Shown here: one piece after another, positions 1-7,832 of the stretch
Layout: every line of letters begins with the position of its first letter
Position numbering within the stretch: position 1 is the first letter of the stretch
NCBI RefSeq assembly: GCF_000878135.1
Contig: NZ_JXQZ01000127.1
Span: forward strand, 1-48,424
DNA: 48,424 nucleotides
Reading direction: 5' to 3'
DNA from: Frigoribacterium sp. MEB024
GTDB taxonomy: Bacteria; Actinomycetota; Actinomycetes; Actinomycetales; Microbacteriaceae
Translations under genes and position numbers: made by a program
Notes under the pieces: model-generated
Told to the model about the DNA's origin: nothing
The model's database searches: none
Seen by the model: only the letters and a program-made list of their open reading frames with translations

Positions 1-1288
1 CGGTGCCGGTGCCGGTCGTGGTGCCCGTGCTGGCCGAGTCACCGACCACCGAGACGGCGTTGCCGCCCACGGTCACGGGCAGCCCCACCGACGGCACGAC
101 CTGCGTGCCACCGAGGACGCCGTCGTCACCGCTCGTGGTGCCACCGGTCGTGCCGGTCCCCGTGGTGCCGGTGCCGGTGCCGGTCGTGGTGCCCGTGCTG
201 GCCGAGTCACCGACCACCGAGACGGCGTTGCCACCCACGGTCACGGGCAGCCCCACCGACGGCACGACCTGCGTGCCTCCGAGGATGCCGTCGTCACCGC
301 TCGTGGTGCCACCGGTCGTGCCGGTCTCCGTGGTGCCGGTGCCCGTCGTGCCGGTTCCGGTGCTGGTGCCCGTGCTGGCCGAGTCACCGACCACCGAGAC
401 GGCGTTGCCGCCCACGGTCACGGGCAGCCCCACCGACGGCACGACCTGCGTGCCACCGAGGATGCCGTCGTCACCGCTCGTGGTGCCACCGGTCGTGCCG
501 GTGCCCGTCGTGCCAGTGCCGGTGCTGGTGCCCGCGCTGGCCGAGTCACCGACCACTGAGATCGCATTGCCACCCACGGTCACGGGCAGCCCCACCGACG
601 GCACGACCTGCGTGCCACCGAGGACGCCGTCGTCACCGCTCGTGGCGCCGGTGGCCGAGCCGGCGGGAACGGCGTCGGTCGCGCCTCCTGCGGGGGCCTC
701 GGTCGTGGTGCCCGTGCTGGCGGAGTCGCCCAGCACCGAGATCGCGTTGCCGCCGACCGTGACCGGCAGGGTCACGTCGACCAGGCCCTGGGTGCCCGAG
801 CCGATCGAGTCGTCACCCGACGTGGTGGCCGGTGCGGACGCCACAGGGGCGGCCGGGGCCGGGGCCGGGGCGGGCGCCGCGGCGGCCGAGTCGCCGAGCA
901 CAGAGATGGCGTTGCCACCGACGGTGACGGGCACGTCGACCGAGACGATGCCCTGGGTGCCCGAGAGCACTCCTGAGTCACCGCTCGTCGTCGTGACCGG
1001 TGCCGCAGGTGCGGCAGGTGCGACAGGTGCGGCAGGTGCCGCCGCCGGGGCGGCGGGAGCAGCAGCTGGCGCGGCAGGTGCCACGGCCGTGCTGCTCGAG
1101 TCGCCGAGGACGCTGACCGCGTTGCCGAGCGCCGAGACCGGGGCCTCGACGACGGCGCCGACCTGGGTGCCCGAGAGCAGCCCGTCGTCACCGGTGGTGG
1201 TCGCCGCGTTCGCGGCGGTCGTTCCGAGGGCCCAGATGCCCCCGACGAAGAGCGCTCCCATGAGCCCTCTCGAGACGTACTTGTTCAT
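1..1288 (-). CDS. Chaplin-like tandem-repeat secreted surface protein (3' end outside window)
   Basis: The ATG at 1288 is preceded by a good GGAGAAG ribosome site. The product starts with a signal peptide (MNKYVSRGLMGALF, cleavage near AANAA) followed by at least seven repeats of the form DDGVLGGTQ-x-VPSVGLPVTV-GGNAVSVVGDS. The pattern G-V-L-x-G, V-x-x-P-V, G-N-x-V-x-V-x-G matches the chaplin domain (amyloid-forming surface proteins of Streptomyces), but the usual cysteines are absent. Repeat anchors lie near 33, 201, 378, 540, 720, 885 and 1095, spaced 162-210 bp, with T/G-rich or A/G-rich linkers. The frame stays open to base 1, so the C-terminus, any sorting signal and the true repeat number are unknown. 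A hydrophobic, self-assembling coat protein is the likely role; this is inferred from the motif. Confidence 0.75.
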   Translation of the reverse strand, partial: MNKYVSRGLMGALFVGGIWALGTTAANAATTTGDDGLLSGTQVGAVVEAPVSALGNAVSVLGDSSSTAVAPAAPAAAPAAPAAAPAAPVAPAAPAAPVTTTSGDSGVLSGTQGIVSVDVPVTVGGNAISVLGDSAAAAPAPAPAPAAPVASAPATTSGDDSIGSGTQGLVDVTLPVTVGGNAISVLGDSASTGTTTEAPAGGATDAVPAGSATGATSGDDGVLGGTQVVPSVGLPVTVGGNAISVVGDSASAGTSTGTGTTGTGTTGGTTSGDDGILGGTQVVPSVGLPVTVGGNAVSVVGDSASTGTSTGTGTTGTGTTETGTTGGTTSGDDGILGGTQVVPSVGLPVTVGGNAVSVVGDSASTGTTTGTGTGTTGTGTTGGTTSGDDGVLGGTQVVPSVGLPVTVGGNAVSVVGDSASTGTTTGTGT

Positions 1289-1387
1289 GGTCTTCTCCAA
1301 GAGATGAGGTGTGTGGTGCCGCGCAGTCGCGGCGGGGTCGCTGATGTCGCCGGCAGCCGGGAAGCTGCAGGGGCGACGCGACCGGCC

Positions 1388-2425
1388 TCAGTCGGGAGAA
1401 GAGTCGGTGTCGTACGCAGGCGTCGACGGGAGGTCGTCGTCGCCGTCCGCGGACCCCGCCGAGACGGCGAGTCCGGGAAGCTGGGAGGCGCGGGTCGCGT
1501 CGAGCGCGACGGCACCGCCGGCCGCGCCCCCGCCCGAGGCCTGACCGTTCGCGCTGCCGCCGGTGCTCGAGGGCAGGGCGGGCGAGCCGTGGTCGTCTCC
1601 GGCGGGACGCGGCGTGGGGCCCTGGGTGGGTGCCAGGGGCACGGTGGTCACGTCGGCACCCGTCGCCGGACCGGCGGCGATCTGCGCCCGCAGGGTGGTG
1701 ACCGCGTCGGTCGCCTCGGTCGCCGCGTCGGCGACCGACGCAGCCGTGACGACGTCGGCGCCGACAACTCCGAGGAGGTCGATCCCGTCGTCTCCTGCTG
1801 CCGCATCGGTGAGGGCGTCGCTCGCGGGGAGCGTGAGGCCGGGCCGGGGCGTGACACCCTCGGGCACGACGGGCGGGACGATCGGCGTGGCGGGGGCCGC
1901 CGCCGAGTCGCCCACGGCGGTGAGGCCCTCGTCGACGACGCCGGTCAGCGGGTCGGTCACGGTCGAGACGGGTGCCGGGCCGGTGACGGCGGACACCACG
2001 GGGACGGCTGCGACGACCTGGTCCACGGTCTGCGCGACGGGCGCGACGACGGCCGAGACCGGTGCGGCGGCCGCGACCTGCTGCACGGCCTGTGGCACCA
2101 CGGGGGCGGCGGCCTTCACGACCTGCTGCACCGGGGGCGCGACGGCGGTGGCCTGGACGGCGACGTCCGTGACCTGCGACACCGCGCCTCCTGCGGTCTG
2201 ACCGACGGCGGCCACGGGGGCGTCGAGCGAGCCGGCGACCTGGCCGACGGCCGAGGTGACGCCGCCGAGAAGTGACGAGGGGGCTTCGTCGGCCGAGGCC
2301 GACGTCGACGAGAAGGCGAGTCCGAGACCGACCATGCCGATCGCCGCGAGACCCGAGAGGCCGAGGAGGCGCACGAGACGGATCGAGGCGGGTCGCCTCG
2401 TCGTCGTCTCGGCCGTCTGATCCAC
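1388..2425 (-). CDS. Secreted Ala/Val/Pro-rich low-complexity protein
   Basis: I do not recognise a named family. The proposed GTG start at 2425 (345 aa) follows an AAGGTG-like ribosome site; upstream in-frame codons are Arg-rich and look non-coding. The N-terminus has basic residues, then a hydrophobic segment (LVRLLGLSGLAAIGMVGLGL) and a likely signal peptidase site near SASADEA. The mature protein is repetitive (VxQVVxAAPVV-type segments), carries a Gly/Ser-rich stretch and ends acidic (DTDSSPD). Residues are those of an exported, largely disordered wall or coat protein. It lies about 100 bp upstream of the chaplin-like gene on the same strand, so the two may be co-expressed. Confidence 0.7.
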   Translation of the reverse strand: MDQTAETTTRRPASIRLVRLLGLSGLAAIGMVGLGLAFSSTSASADEAPSSLLGGVTSAVGQVAGSLDAPVAAVGQTAGGAVSQVTDVAVQATAVAPPVQQVVKAAAPVVPQAVQQVAAAAPVSAVVAPVAQTVDQVVAAVPVVSAVTGPAPVSTVTDPLTGVVDEGLTAVGDSAAAPATPIVPPVVPEGVTPRPGLTLPASDALTDAAAGDDGIDLLGVVGADVVTAASVADAATEATDAVTTLRAQIAAGPATGADVTTVPLAPTQGPTPRPAGDDHGSPALPSSTGGSANGQASGGGAAGGAVALDATRASQLPGLAVSAGSADGDDDLPSTPAYDTDSSPD

Positions 2426-2608
2426 GGCGCACCTTCTTCGGTCGCGTCTCACATCGGGTGGTTGGTCCCGACACCGGGGCCGTGAGCCCCTCATCACGCT
2501 GGTAGGACGCGATGTGCCGTCGTTTCTACGCCGACCGACCGGAGTTGTCCATGAGGACACCTCAGATGTACCCCGTTCAACCAGGCTTTCCCCAGGTGCC
2601 GCGAGAGG
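2426..2608. other. Intergenic region, no gene seen
   Basis: This stretch between the Ala/Val-rich secreted gene and tetR holds a small hairpin (GTCC-ATGA-GGAC near 2547-2558) and a possible TTGAAC -35 box for the leftward gene. No gene is supported. Confidence 0.3.
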
Positions 2609-3292
2609 TCACACCAGCTCGAGGTCCCAGGCCGGCGGCACGTAGGCGGAGCCCCAGCCTGCGCGTAGACGGGTGATGGCGCGGTCGAACGACTCGAGCA
2701 CGTCCATCTCACGGCGGACCATCGACTGGAGCTGCAGCCCCTCGTACAGGGCGATGAGTTGCTCGGCCCCTCGGGCCGGCTGCATGGTCTCGGGCTCGCG
2801 CCCGAGCTCCACGTCCTGTGCGAGGGAGGCGTGGATCAACCGGTAGAACTGCAGCCACTGCTCGTACAGGGGCCTCGCGAGCGGGTGGCCGGGCGTGGCC
2901 GCGACGTTGACCGTGGCACTCAGCAGGCGCATCAGCGCGGGCTCGGCGGCGTTGGCCTGGACGATGGCCCGCAACAAGGCGATCGTTCCGTGGGTCCGGG
3001 CGAGCGGCAGCAGGGGGCGGGTGCGGCGACCGACCCAGAGGTCGACCGTCGCGAGCACGAGCCCGTTCCAGTGGGTGAACTCGTCGGTCACGACCTTCAC
3101 GGGCAGGTCGGCCGCCTCGGCGACGAGCGCGAACGACGCCTCGTGGAAGGCGTGCACGGTGAAGACGCGCATGGCCGCCTCGACGATGGCGATGCGTCGC
3201 TCGACGGCGACGGACGGGGCTCCGAACGGGACGGCCGGGGCGGTGGGGGCCGTCGGGTCGTCCGCCGGCTCGGGGTGGGTCTCGTGGATCAC
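2609..3292 (-). CDS. TetR/AcrR-family transcriptional regulator
   Basis: The 227 aa product shows a TetR-type N-terminal helix-turn-helix at about residues 30-75 (RIAIVEAAMRVFTVHAFHEA, then LVAEAADLPVKVVTDEF) and a helical ligand-binding region. The first 28 residues are a Pro/Ala/Thr-rich tail. The GTG start at 3292 lacks a ribosome site but has TAACGT six bases upstream, as expected for a leaderless transcript. The helix-turn-helix is degenerate compared with typical TetR proteins (no clear GxxxGxxY core), so the assignment rests on fold pattern and length. It is divergent from the ice-binding-type gene at 3669 across a 376 bp gap, and could regulate either flanking surface gene. The effector is unknown. 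Confidence 0.7.
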   Translation of the reverse strand: MIHETHPEPADDPTAPTAPAVPFGAPSVAVERRIAIVEAAMRVFTVHAFHEASFALVAEAADLPVKVVTDEFTHWNGLVLATVDLWVGRRTRPLLPLARTHGTIALLRAIVQANAAEPALMRLLSATVNVAATPGHPLARPLYEQWLQFYRLIHASLAQDVELGREPETMQPARGAEQLIALYEGLQLQSMVRREMDVLESFDRAITRLRAGWGSAYVPPAWDLELV

Positions 3293-3534
3293 GGATCGAC
3301 GTTACGGACCGTGGCGAGCACCGGTCGACGCCCAGTCCGGGGCACAAGGCACCCGCTGCGCCGGTCGCGTCACCGAGGCGACGCGACCGACGGGGCCGGA
3401 GGGGGCGCGTACCCGAACGCCGCCGCCCTCCTCGCCGCACGACACCCGATGGGTCGTGGCCGGTCCTCACCCGAAGAGGACCGATGTGGCGTGTCCAAGT
3501 TGTACGCCAGCCATCACCCGACCCCCTCAACCCC

Positions 3535-3600
3535 GGGCGGATTATCAGGAACTGTTTTAAACATTGTGTTATCAGGTCGTTCCGCGTATACATCGAGTAG
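3535..3600 (+). promoter_or_regulatory. AT-rich promoter/operator region upstream of ice-binding-type gene
   Basis: This is one of the few AT-rich stretches in the window. It contains an odd palindrome TGTTT-T-AAACA at about 3550-3560 and two copies of TTATCAGG (near 3542 and 3569) flanking it. The rest of the 3293-3668 gap shows no convincing gene. The gene start is about 70 bp downstream. The binding protein is unknown; the TetR (2609-3292) and MarR (5059-5571) proteins are the local candidates. Confidence 0.4.
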
Positions 3601-3668
3601 CGGGGAACTCCAACGCGTACCGATCACGTGTGTCCAGGGGTCTCCTCCTCTTCCAGTCAGGTGGCGCC

Positions 3669-4961
3669 ATGCCCCGTTCGACGTCCACCTCCCTCCTGGC
3701 CCGTTCGGGGCTCGTCCTCGGCGTCGCCGCAGCACTCACGGTGGCTTCGGCCCTGCCGGCGAGCGCCGCGAACGTCATCGACGGTCCCGTCGACCTCCAG
3801 TCGGCCGGCACCTATGCCGTGCTCGCCGCGTCCACGGTCACGAACACCGGAACGAGCGTGGTGAACGGCGACGTCGGTCTCAGCCCGGGCACTTCGGTCG
3901 TCGGATTCGACGCCGGCGGCCCCGGTGTGATCGTCGGCGGCGTGCAGCACGTGAACGACGAACCGGCGCAGCTCGCGCAGCAGGACCTCACGACGGCGTA
4001 CGACGTGGCCGCGGCCCTCACCCCGCAGGAGAGCAACGTCATCGACCTGGCCGGTCGGTCGCTGACCCCGGGCGTCTACTCGGGGGACGCGGTGCAGCTC
4101 ACCGACAACGGCGCCCTCGCGTTCGCCGGCAGCGCCGAGTCGGTCTGGGTCATCCAGGCCGCCAGCACCCTGACCATCGGCTCGGCCACCACGATGACCT
4201 TCTCCGGCGGCGCGAGCGCCTGCAACGTCTTCTGGCAGGTCGGCAGCTCGGCCACCCTGGGCAGCGCCGCGGACTTCCGCGGGACGATTCTCGCCCAGCA
4301 GTCCATCACGGCCACCACCGGCGCGACCGTCATCGGACGCCTCCTCGCCCGCGGCGGCGCGGTCACCCTCGACACGAACACCATCACCGTTCCCGCGGCC
4401 TGCCCCACCGTCGGCACCCCGTCCGAGACCGTCGCCCCGACCATCACCTCCGGCAGCCCGACGGCCGCGACCGAAGGCACGCCCTACTCGTTCACCGTCA
4501 CGGCGACCGGCACCCCGGCCCCGACGTTCACCGTCACCACCGGCACCCTGCCCGCCGGCCTCACGCTGAACGGCACCACGGGCGAGATCTCGGGCACACC
4601 GACCACGCCGGGTGACACCACCGTCACCATCACGGCCGACAACGGCACCACGCCGCCCGACACCGCGGACTACACGATCACGGTCACGCCGGCCGACGTC
4701 GTCACCCCGCCCCCGGGCGACGGCGGCACCCCTCCCGGCACCGTGACTCCCCCCGGCACGACCACGCCCCCCGGCACCGCCACCCCGTCGACCCCGGCGG
4801 TCCCCGTGTCCGACCGGAACGGCAACGGCCCCCGCGGCGACCTGGCCTACACGGGCTCGGACACCGTGATGCCCGCGATCGGTGCCGGCCTGGCCCTGCT
4901 GCTCGGTGCCTCGCTCGTCGTCACCACGGCGATCCGTCGCCGACGCCTGAATCGTTCCTGA
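3669..4961 (+). CDS. DUF3494 ice-binding-type adhesin with Ig-like domain and LAxTG anchor
   Basis: The 430 aa product has a signal peptide (residues 1-34, ending ALPASAA), then a DUF3494 ice-binding-type beta-solenoid (about 35-240) with the family hallmarks: AGTYAVLAASTVTNTG, LTPGVYSG and GTILAQQSITATTGA followed by GRLLA. An Ig/cadherin-like domain follows (about 245-340: TEGTPYSFTVTATGTPAPTF, LPAGLTLN, GEISGTPTTPG), then a Pro/Gly/Thr wall-spanning linker. The C-terminus has LAYTGSD, a hydrophobic helix and an RRRRLNRS tail, matching LAxTG substrates of class E sortases. Start ATG 3669 is preceded by AGGTGG. Such proteins bind ice or act as adhesins in cold-adapted bacteria. Which of these applies cannot be told from sequence. 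Confidence 0.88.
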   Translation: MPRSTSTSLLARSGLVLGVAAALTVASALPASAANVIDGPVDLQSAGTYAVLAASTVTNTGTSVVNGDVGLSPGTSVVGFDAGGPGVIVGGVQHVNDEPAQLAQQDLTTAYDVAAALTPQESNVIDLAGRSLTPGVYSGDAVQLTDNGALAFAGSAESVWVIQAASTLTIGSATTMTFSGGASACNVFWQVGSSATLGSAADFRGTILAQQSITATTGATVIGRLLARGGAVTLDTNTITVPAACPTVGTPSETVAPTITSGSPTAATEGTPYSFTVTATGTPAPTFTVTTGTLPAGLTLNGTTGEISGTPTTPGDTTVTITADNGTTPPDTADYTITVTPADVVTPPPGDGGTPPGTVTPPGTTTPPGTATPSTPAVPVSDRNGNGPRGDLAYTGSDTVMPAIGAGLALLLGASLVVTTAIRRRRLNRS

Positions 4962-5058
4962 CCGATGTCCCCGGGCGGCCCGTCGATGTGCTTCGATGGG
5001 TCGCCTGCGGATGTCCCCGTCACAGGACGGATGCTCGCGGACCACATGAGAGGTCCTG

Positions 5059-5571
5059 ATGAGCCACGTCCCGACGACCCCCGACGACTACGTCCACGAC
5101 CCCGACTCCACCTCGGGCCGCGTCATCGACGCGATCTACGCCCTCCAGGACGCCGAGGCCCTGTACCGGGCCCGACTTCGATCGAAGTTGGGCATCGGCG
5201 CCAGTGAGCTGACGACCGTCCAGTTCCTGGCGCGACTCGAGACCCGGAACATGTCGGCTCGGCCGACGGACGTCGCGGCGCACCTCGGGATGACGAGCGG
5301 AGCCGCCTCGATCATCATCGCCCGTCTCGTGACCCGCGGGTACGTCGTCCGCCGGAGGAATCCCCGGGACGGACGCGGGCAGCACCTCCAGCTGACCGAC
5401 GCCGTGCACGGCGCGGTCGCCCGAGCGGCGGGTGGGGGCCGGCTGGGAGCCCTGGACGGGGTCCTCGGCCTGTCCGAGCGCGAATCACGACGCGTGGTCG
5501 CCTTGCTCTCGGGTGTGACCGACGGCTTCACCGACGGGGCCTCGATCGACCGACCCGCGCCTCCTGCCTGA
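5059..5571 (+). CDS. MarR-family transcriptional regulator
   Basis: The 170 aa protein has a winged helix-turn-helix at about residues 50-115 (LTTVQFLARLETRN, PTDVAAHLGMTSGAASIIIARLVTRGYVVRRRNPRDGR), including the MarR wing signature D-x-R beside the basic hairpin. Flanking helices would form the dimer interface. Start ATG 5059 follows GAGAGGTCCTG, a good ribosome site. It lies 97 bp downstream of the ice-binding-type gene on the same strand and converges with the signal peptidase fusion (21 bp between stops). Its last codons contain a copy of the dispersed 14-mer (5552-5565), which encodes the RPAPPA tail. The ligand and targets are unknown. Confidence 0.85.
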   Translation: MSHVPTTPDDYVHDPDSTSGRVIDAIYALQDAEALYRARLRSKLGIGASELTTVQFLARLETRNMSARPTDVAAHLGMTSGAASIIIARLVTRGYVVRRRNPRDGRGQHLQLTDAVHGAVARAAGGGRLGALDGVLGLSERESRRVVALLSGVTDGFTDGASIDRPAPPA

Positions 5572-5592
5572 GGCCCTCCCCTCGGAGGCCGG

Positions 5593-7008
5593 TCACCGGC
5601 CCGCCGCGTACCTCGCGCTCACCTCGGCCGCCGTCGATGCCACGTCCAGGACCGTCGTGTCGTCGAGGTCACCGCGGTAGTACTTGCTCGTCGGGGACGA
5701 CGGCCACGAGATGCTGACCGCGTCGTAGCCGATCCGCCAGTAGCCGCGGGCGTTCTCGGCGGCCGTCTGGGTCGACGAAGCGACGAGCGTGCCGTCGACG
5801 TAGAGGGCCGTGCCCGACGGGCCCAGGGTCGCCGTCGCCAGGTGCCACGCACCGTCCGTGTAGGCCGCCGGACTCTCGACGCTGAAGTAACCGCCGCTGT
5901 AGACGCCGAAGATCAGCGTGCCCTCGTCGGTCAGGTAGAGGTGGCGGTCGTACTGGCCCGACAGTCCTGCCCGGCTGTTCCCGAAGCCGATCAGCTTGCC
6001 GCCCGTGGTCGTGGTCGTGCGGAACCAGGTCTCGACGGTGAAGACCTGCGGACCGTCGATCATCTGCCCCGTCGTGACCTGGCCGCTCACGCCGTCGAGC
6101 CGCAGGTAGGGTCCGTCGCCGGCGGCGCACGTGCCTCCTTCGATCGTGGCCCCGGGCGTGAGGGTCCCCGATCGTCCGTTGCCGCTGCTGTCGCGCGCGC
6201 TCGTGCCGACGCCGTCGTTGAACTGGTAGGCGAACCGCGCCTGCGCCGCCACCGGACGATCGAGGCACGAGAACCGGGACGTGGCGAATGCGCTCGACGT
6301 CGACGTGGTGGCCGAGAACGCGGCGTGGCTCGAGCCGACGACGAGGAACAGCACGGCCACCCCGGCGACCACGGTCACCACGAGACCCGAGACCCTGACG
6401 GCGCGGGATCGCCCCGACGGGTGCGGGGGTGCGCGGTGGCGGGAGAGGGCGAGCGGGTCGGCGACGTCCTCGCTCGCCGGCTCGAGCCGCGTCGCCGCGA
6501 GCAGGAGCAGCACCACGAGGGACACGACGAGCACGCCCAGGACGCGATCGCCACCGTGCCAGAGCATCGCCGACCCGATCGACGGGACGAGCAGGACCCC
6601 GACGCCGTGCACGGCCCCGGGCGACACGAGGCTGGAGTCGACCTCGGCGTTGGCGTCGCCCTTCAATCGCAGCGAGCCGTCGTCGGTCGTGTCGACCAGC
6701 CGGTGCAAGCGCAGGTCGCCGGCGCGGTCCGGGTCGTCGACGAGCAGCACCTGCCCCGCGTCGAGGGCGGCGGCGTCGACGGGCATGGCCACGACGACGT
6801 CCCCCGGGGTGATCGCCGGAGCCATCGACCCCGAGGCCACGGTCGTGGGCGACCAGCCCCAGAGGGCCGGGACGGCCGCCCAGAGCAGGAGGCACACGGC
6901 CGTCGCCAGGACGACCCGCGCCGTCGTCGCCAGGCACAGCGCACCCCAGAACGACAGGTCGGAGCGGACCTGCGGGGTGGTGGCGGCGGGGGCTGCGAGG
7001 GTCGTCAT
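5593..7008 (-). CDS. S26B-type (SipW-like) signal peptidase fused to a LamG domain
   Basis: The 471 aa product starts with a membrane segment (about 20-47) and an S26B signal peptidase domain: catalytic Ser61 in ASGSM, His102 in LHRLV and the KGDAN box (Asp118). A second membrane segment spans about 153-172 and a third 205-225. Directly after the third comes SSHAAFSATTS (226-236), the same kind of cleavage region found in SipW substrates and in the neighbouring gene product. From about 245 to the end is a concanavalin A/LamG-like domain (FTVETWFRT, DGAWHLATATLGPSGTALYVDGTLVAS, YYRGDLDDTTV). The order protease-cleavage site-LamG suggests it could process itself or a sister molecule and release the LamG module. 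It lies 35 bp downstream of the TasA/CalY-like gene, its likely main substrate. Confidence 0.85.
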   Translation of the reverse strand: MTTLAAPAATTPQVRSDLSFWGALCLATTARVVLATAVCLLLWAAVPALWGWSPTTVASGSMAPAITPGDVVVAMPVDAAALDAGQVLLVDDPDRAGDLRLHRLVDTTDDGSLRLKGDANAEVDSSLVSPGAVHGVGVLLVPSIGSAMLWHGGDRVLGVLVVSLVVLLLLAATRLEPASEDVADPLALSRHRAPPHPSGRSRAVRVSGLVVTVVAGVAVLFLVVGSSHAAFSATTSTSSAFATSRFSCLDRPVAAQARFAYQFNDGVGTSARDSSGNGRSGTLTPGATIEGGTCAAGDGPYLRLDGVSGQVTTGQMIDGPQVFTVETWFRTTTTTGGKLIGFGNSRAGLSGQYDRHLYLTDEGTLIFGVYSGGYFSVESPAAYTDGAWHLATATLGPSGTALYVDGTLVASSTQTAAENARGYWRIGYDAVSISWPSSPTSKYYRGDLDDTTVLDVASTAAEVSARYAAGR

Positions 7009-7043
7009 GATGGCGTGTTCCGGCTCGGGCGTCGACTCCCGCG

Positions 7044-7649
7044 CTAGCGGGTCTGGGCCTCCCAGGTGAAGGCGATCGCCGCCCGGGAGTCCTGACCGGT
7101 GTTCGGCGTCGACTGGCTGAGCGAGTACGAGAACTTGAACGAGCGAGCCTCGGAGGTCGTCCCGGTCGGCGACCAGGTCGGGGCGCCGTTCGCGTAGCCG
7201 GTCCGCTGGCTCGCGAAGTCGGCCAGCGTGCCCGAGAAGACCTGGGCCCCCTGGCTCGCCGGGGTGAAGCCGTCACACGACGCGCTCGAGGCACCCGACC
7301 CTTGTTGGATCGTCAGGTCGAGGTACGACGACAGCGAGTTGGTCGTGGTGGCCGCGGTGCCGTAGAGGCGGACGGCCGAGGGCAGGCTGCCCGTCGAGGT
7401 GACCGTGACGCACTTCGTCCCGGCGTCGCCGGGCATCAGGTTCGAGGCCGAGAACAGGGCGACGTCGGAGTCGTCGTCCGTGAGCTGCACGGTGCCGGTG
7501 GACCAGTTGCTCGTCGGGTTCGAGGTGGTGGCCGAGAAGGCCGAGTACGACGCCGTCGAGATGATGGCGCCGGAGGCGATGACGGCGACGGGCACGGCGG
7601 CCCAGCGGGCACGGCGCGTCCAGCGGGCGCGGCTGATCGATCGGGACAT
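7044..7649 (-). CDS. TasA/CalY-like secreted protein with SipW-dependent-type signal peptide
   Basis: The 201 aa product has a twin-basic N-terminus (MSRSISRARWTRRARW), a hydrophobic core (AAVPVAVIASGAIISTASYS) and the cleavage context SAFSATTSN typical of TasA/CalY/camelysin-type precursors cut by SipW-like signal peptidases. The mature part is beta-rich with a GDAGTKCVTVTSTGSLPSAVRLYG segment and two cysteines (KCVTV and SCDGF) that could pair. A ribosome site AAGGA lies about ten bases before ATG 7649. Paired with the S26B protease next door, it probably forms an extracellular fibre or surface layer. Fibre formation is inferred from the family. Confidence 0.78.
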   Translation of the reverse strand: MSRSISRARWTRRARWAAVPVAVIASGAIISTASYSAFSATTSNPTSNWSTGTVQLTDDDSDVALFSASNLMPGDAGTKCVTVTSTGSLPSAVRLYGTAATTTNSLSSYLDLTIQQGSGASSASCDGFTPASQGAQVFSGTLADFASQRTGYANGAPTWSPTGTTSEARSFKFSYSLSQSTPNTGQDSRAAIAFTWEAQTR

Positions 7650-7832
7650 GTCGGGGAGTCCTTCGGGTGGGGTGTCGCCGAGGCCCCGTGGTGCCGGTCG
7701 GGAGGGAGCTCGGACGTCTCGGCACGGTGCCGATGGGGCGAAGGTACCGACGGATCGCCTTCTCGGTGAGGGTCGACGTGTCCCCAGTGAGGGGGATCGC
7801 CCCCGTACCCCGCCGGATCGTCCCGCCCTGCC

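Noticed and set aside
3-1307. 434-residue open frame on the plus strand, rich in PVPVV and ESPTTETALPPTV repeats
   Set aside because: It is the antisense shadow of the chaplin-like gene. The minus strand has a signal peptide, a ribosome site and a recognised repeat pattern; the plus strand has none of these.
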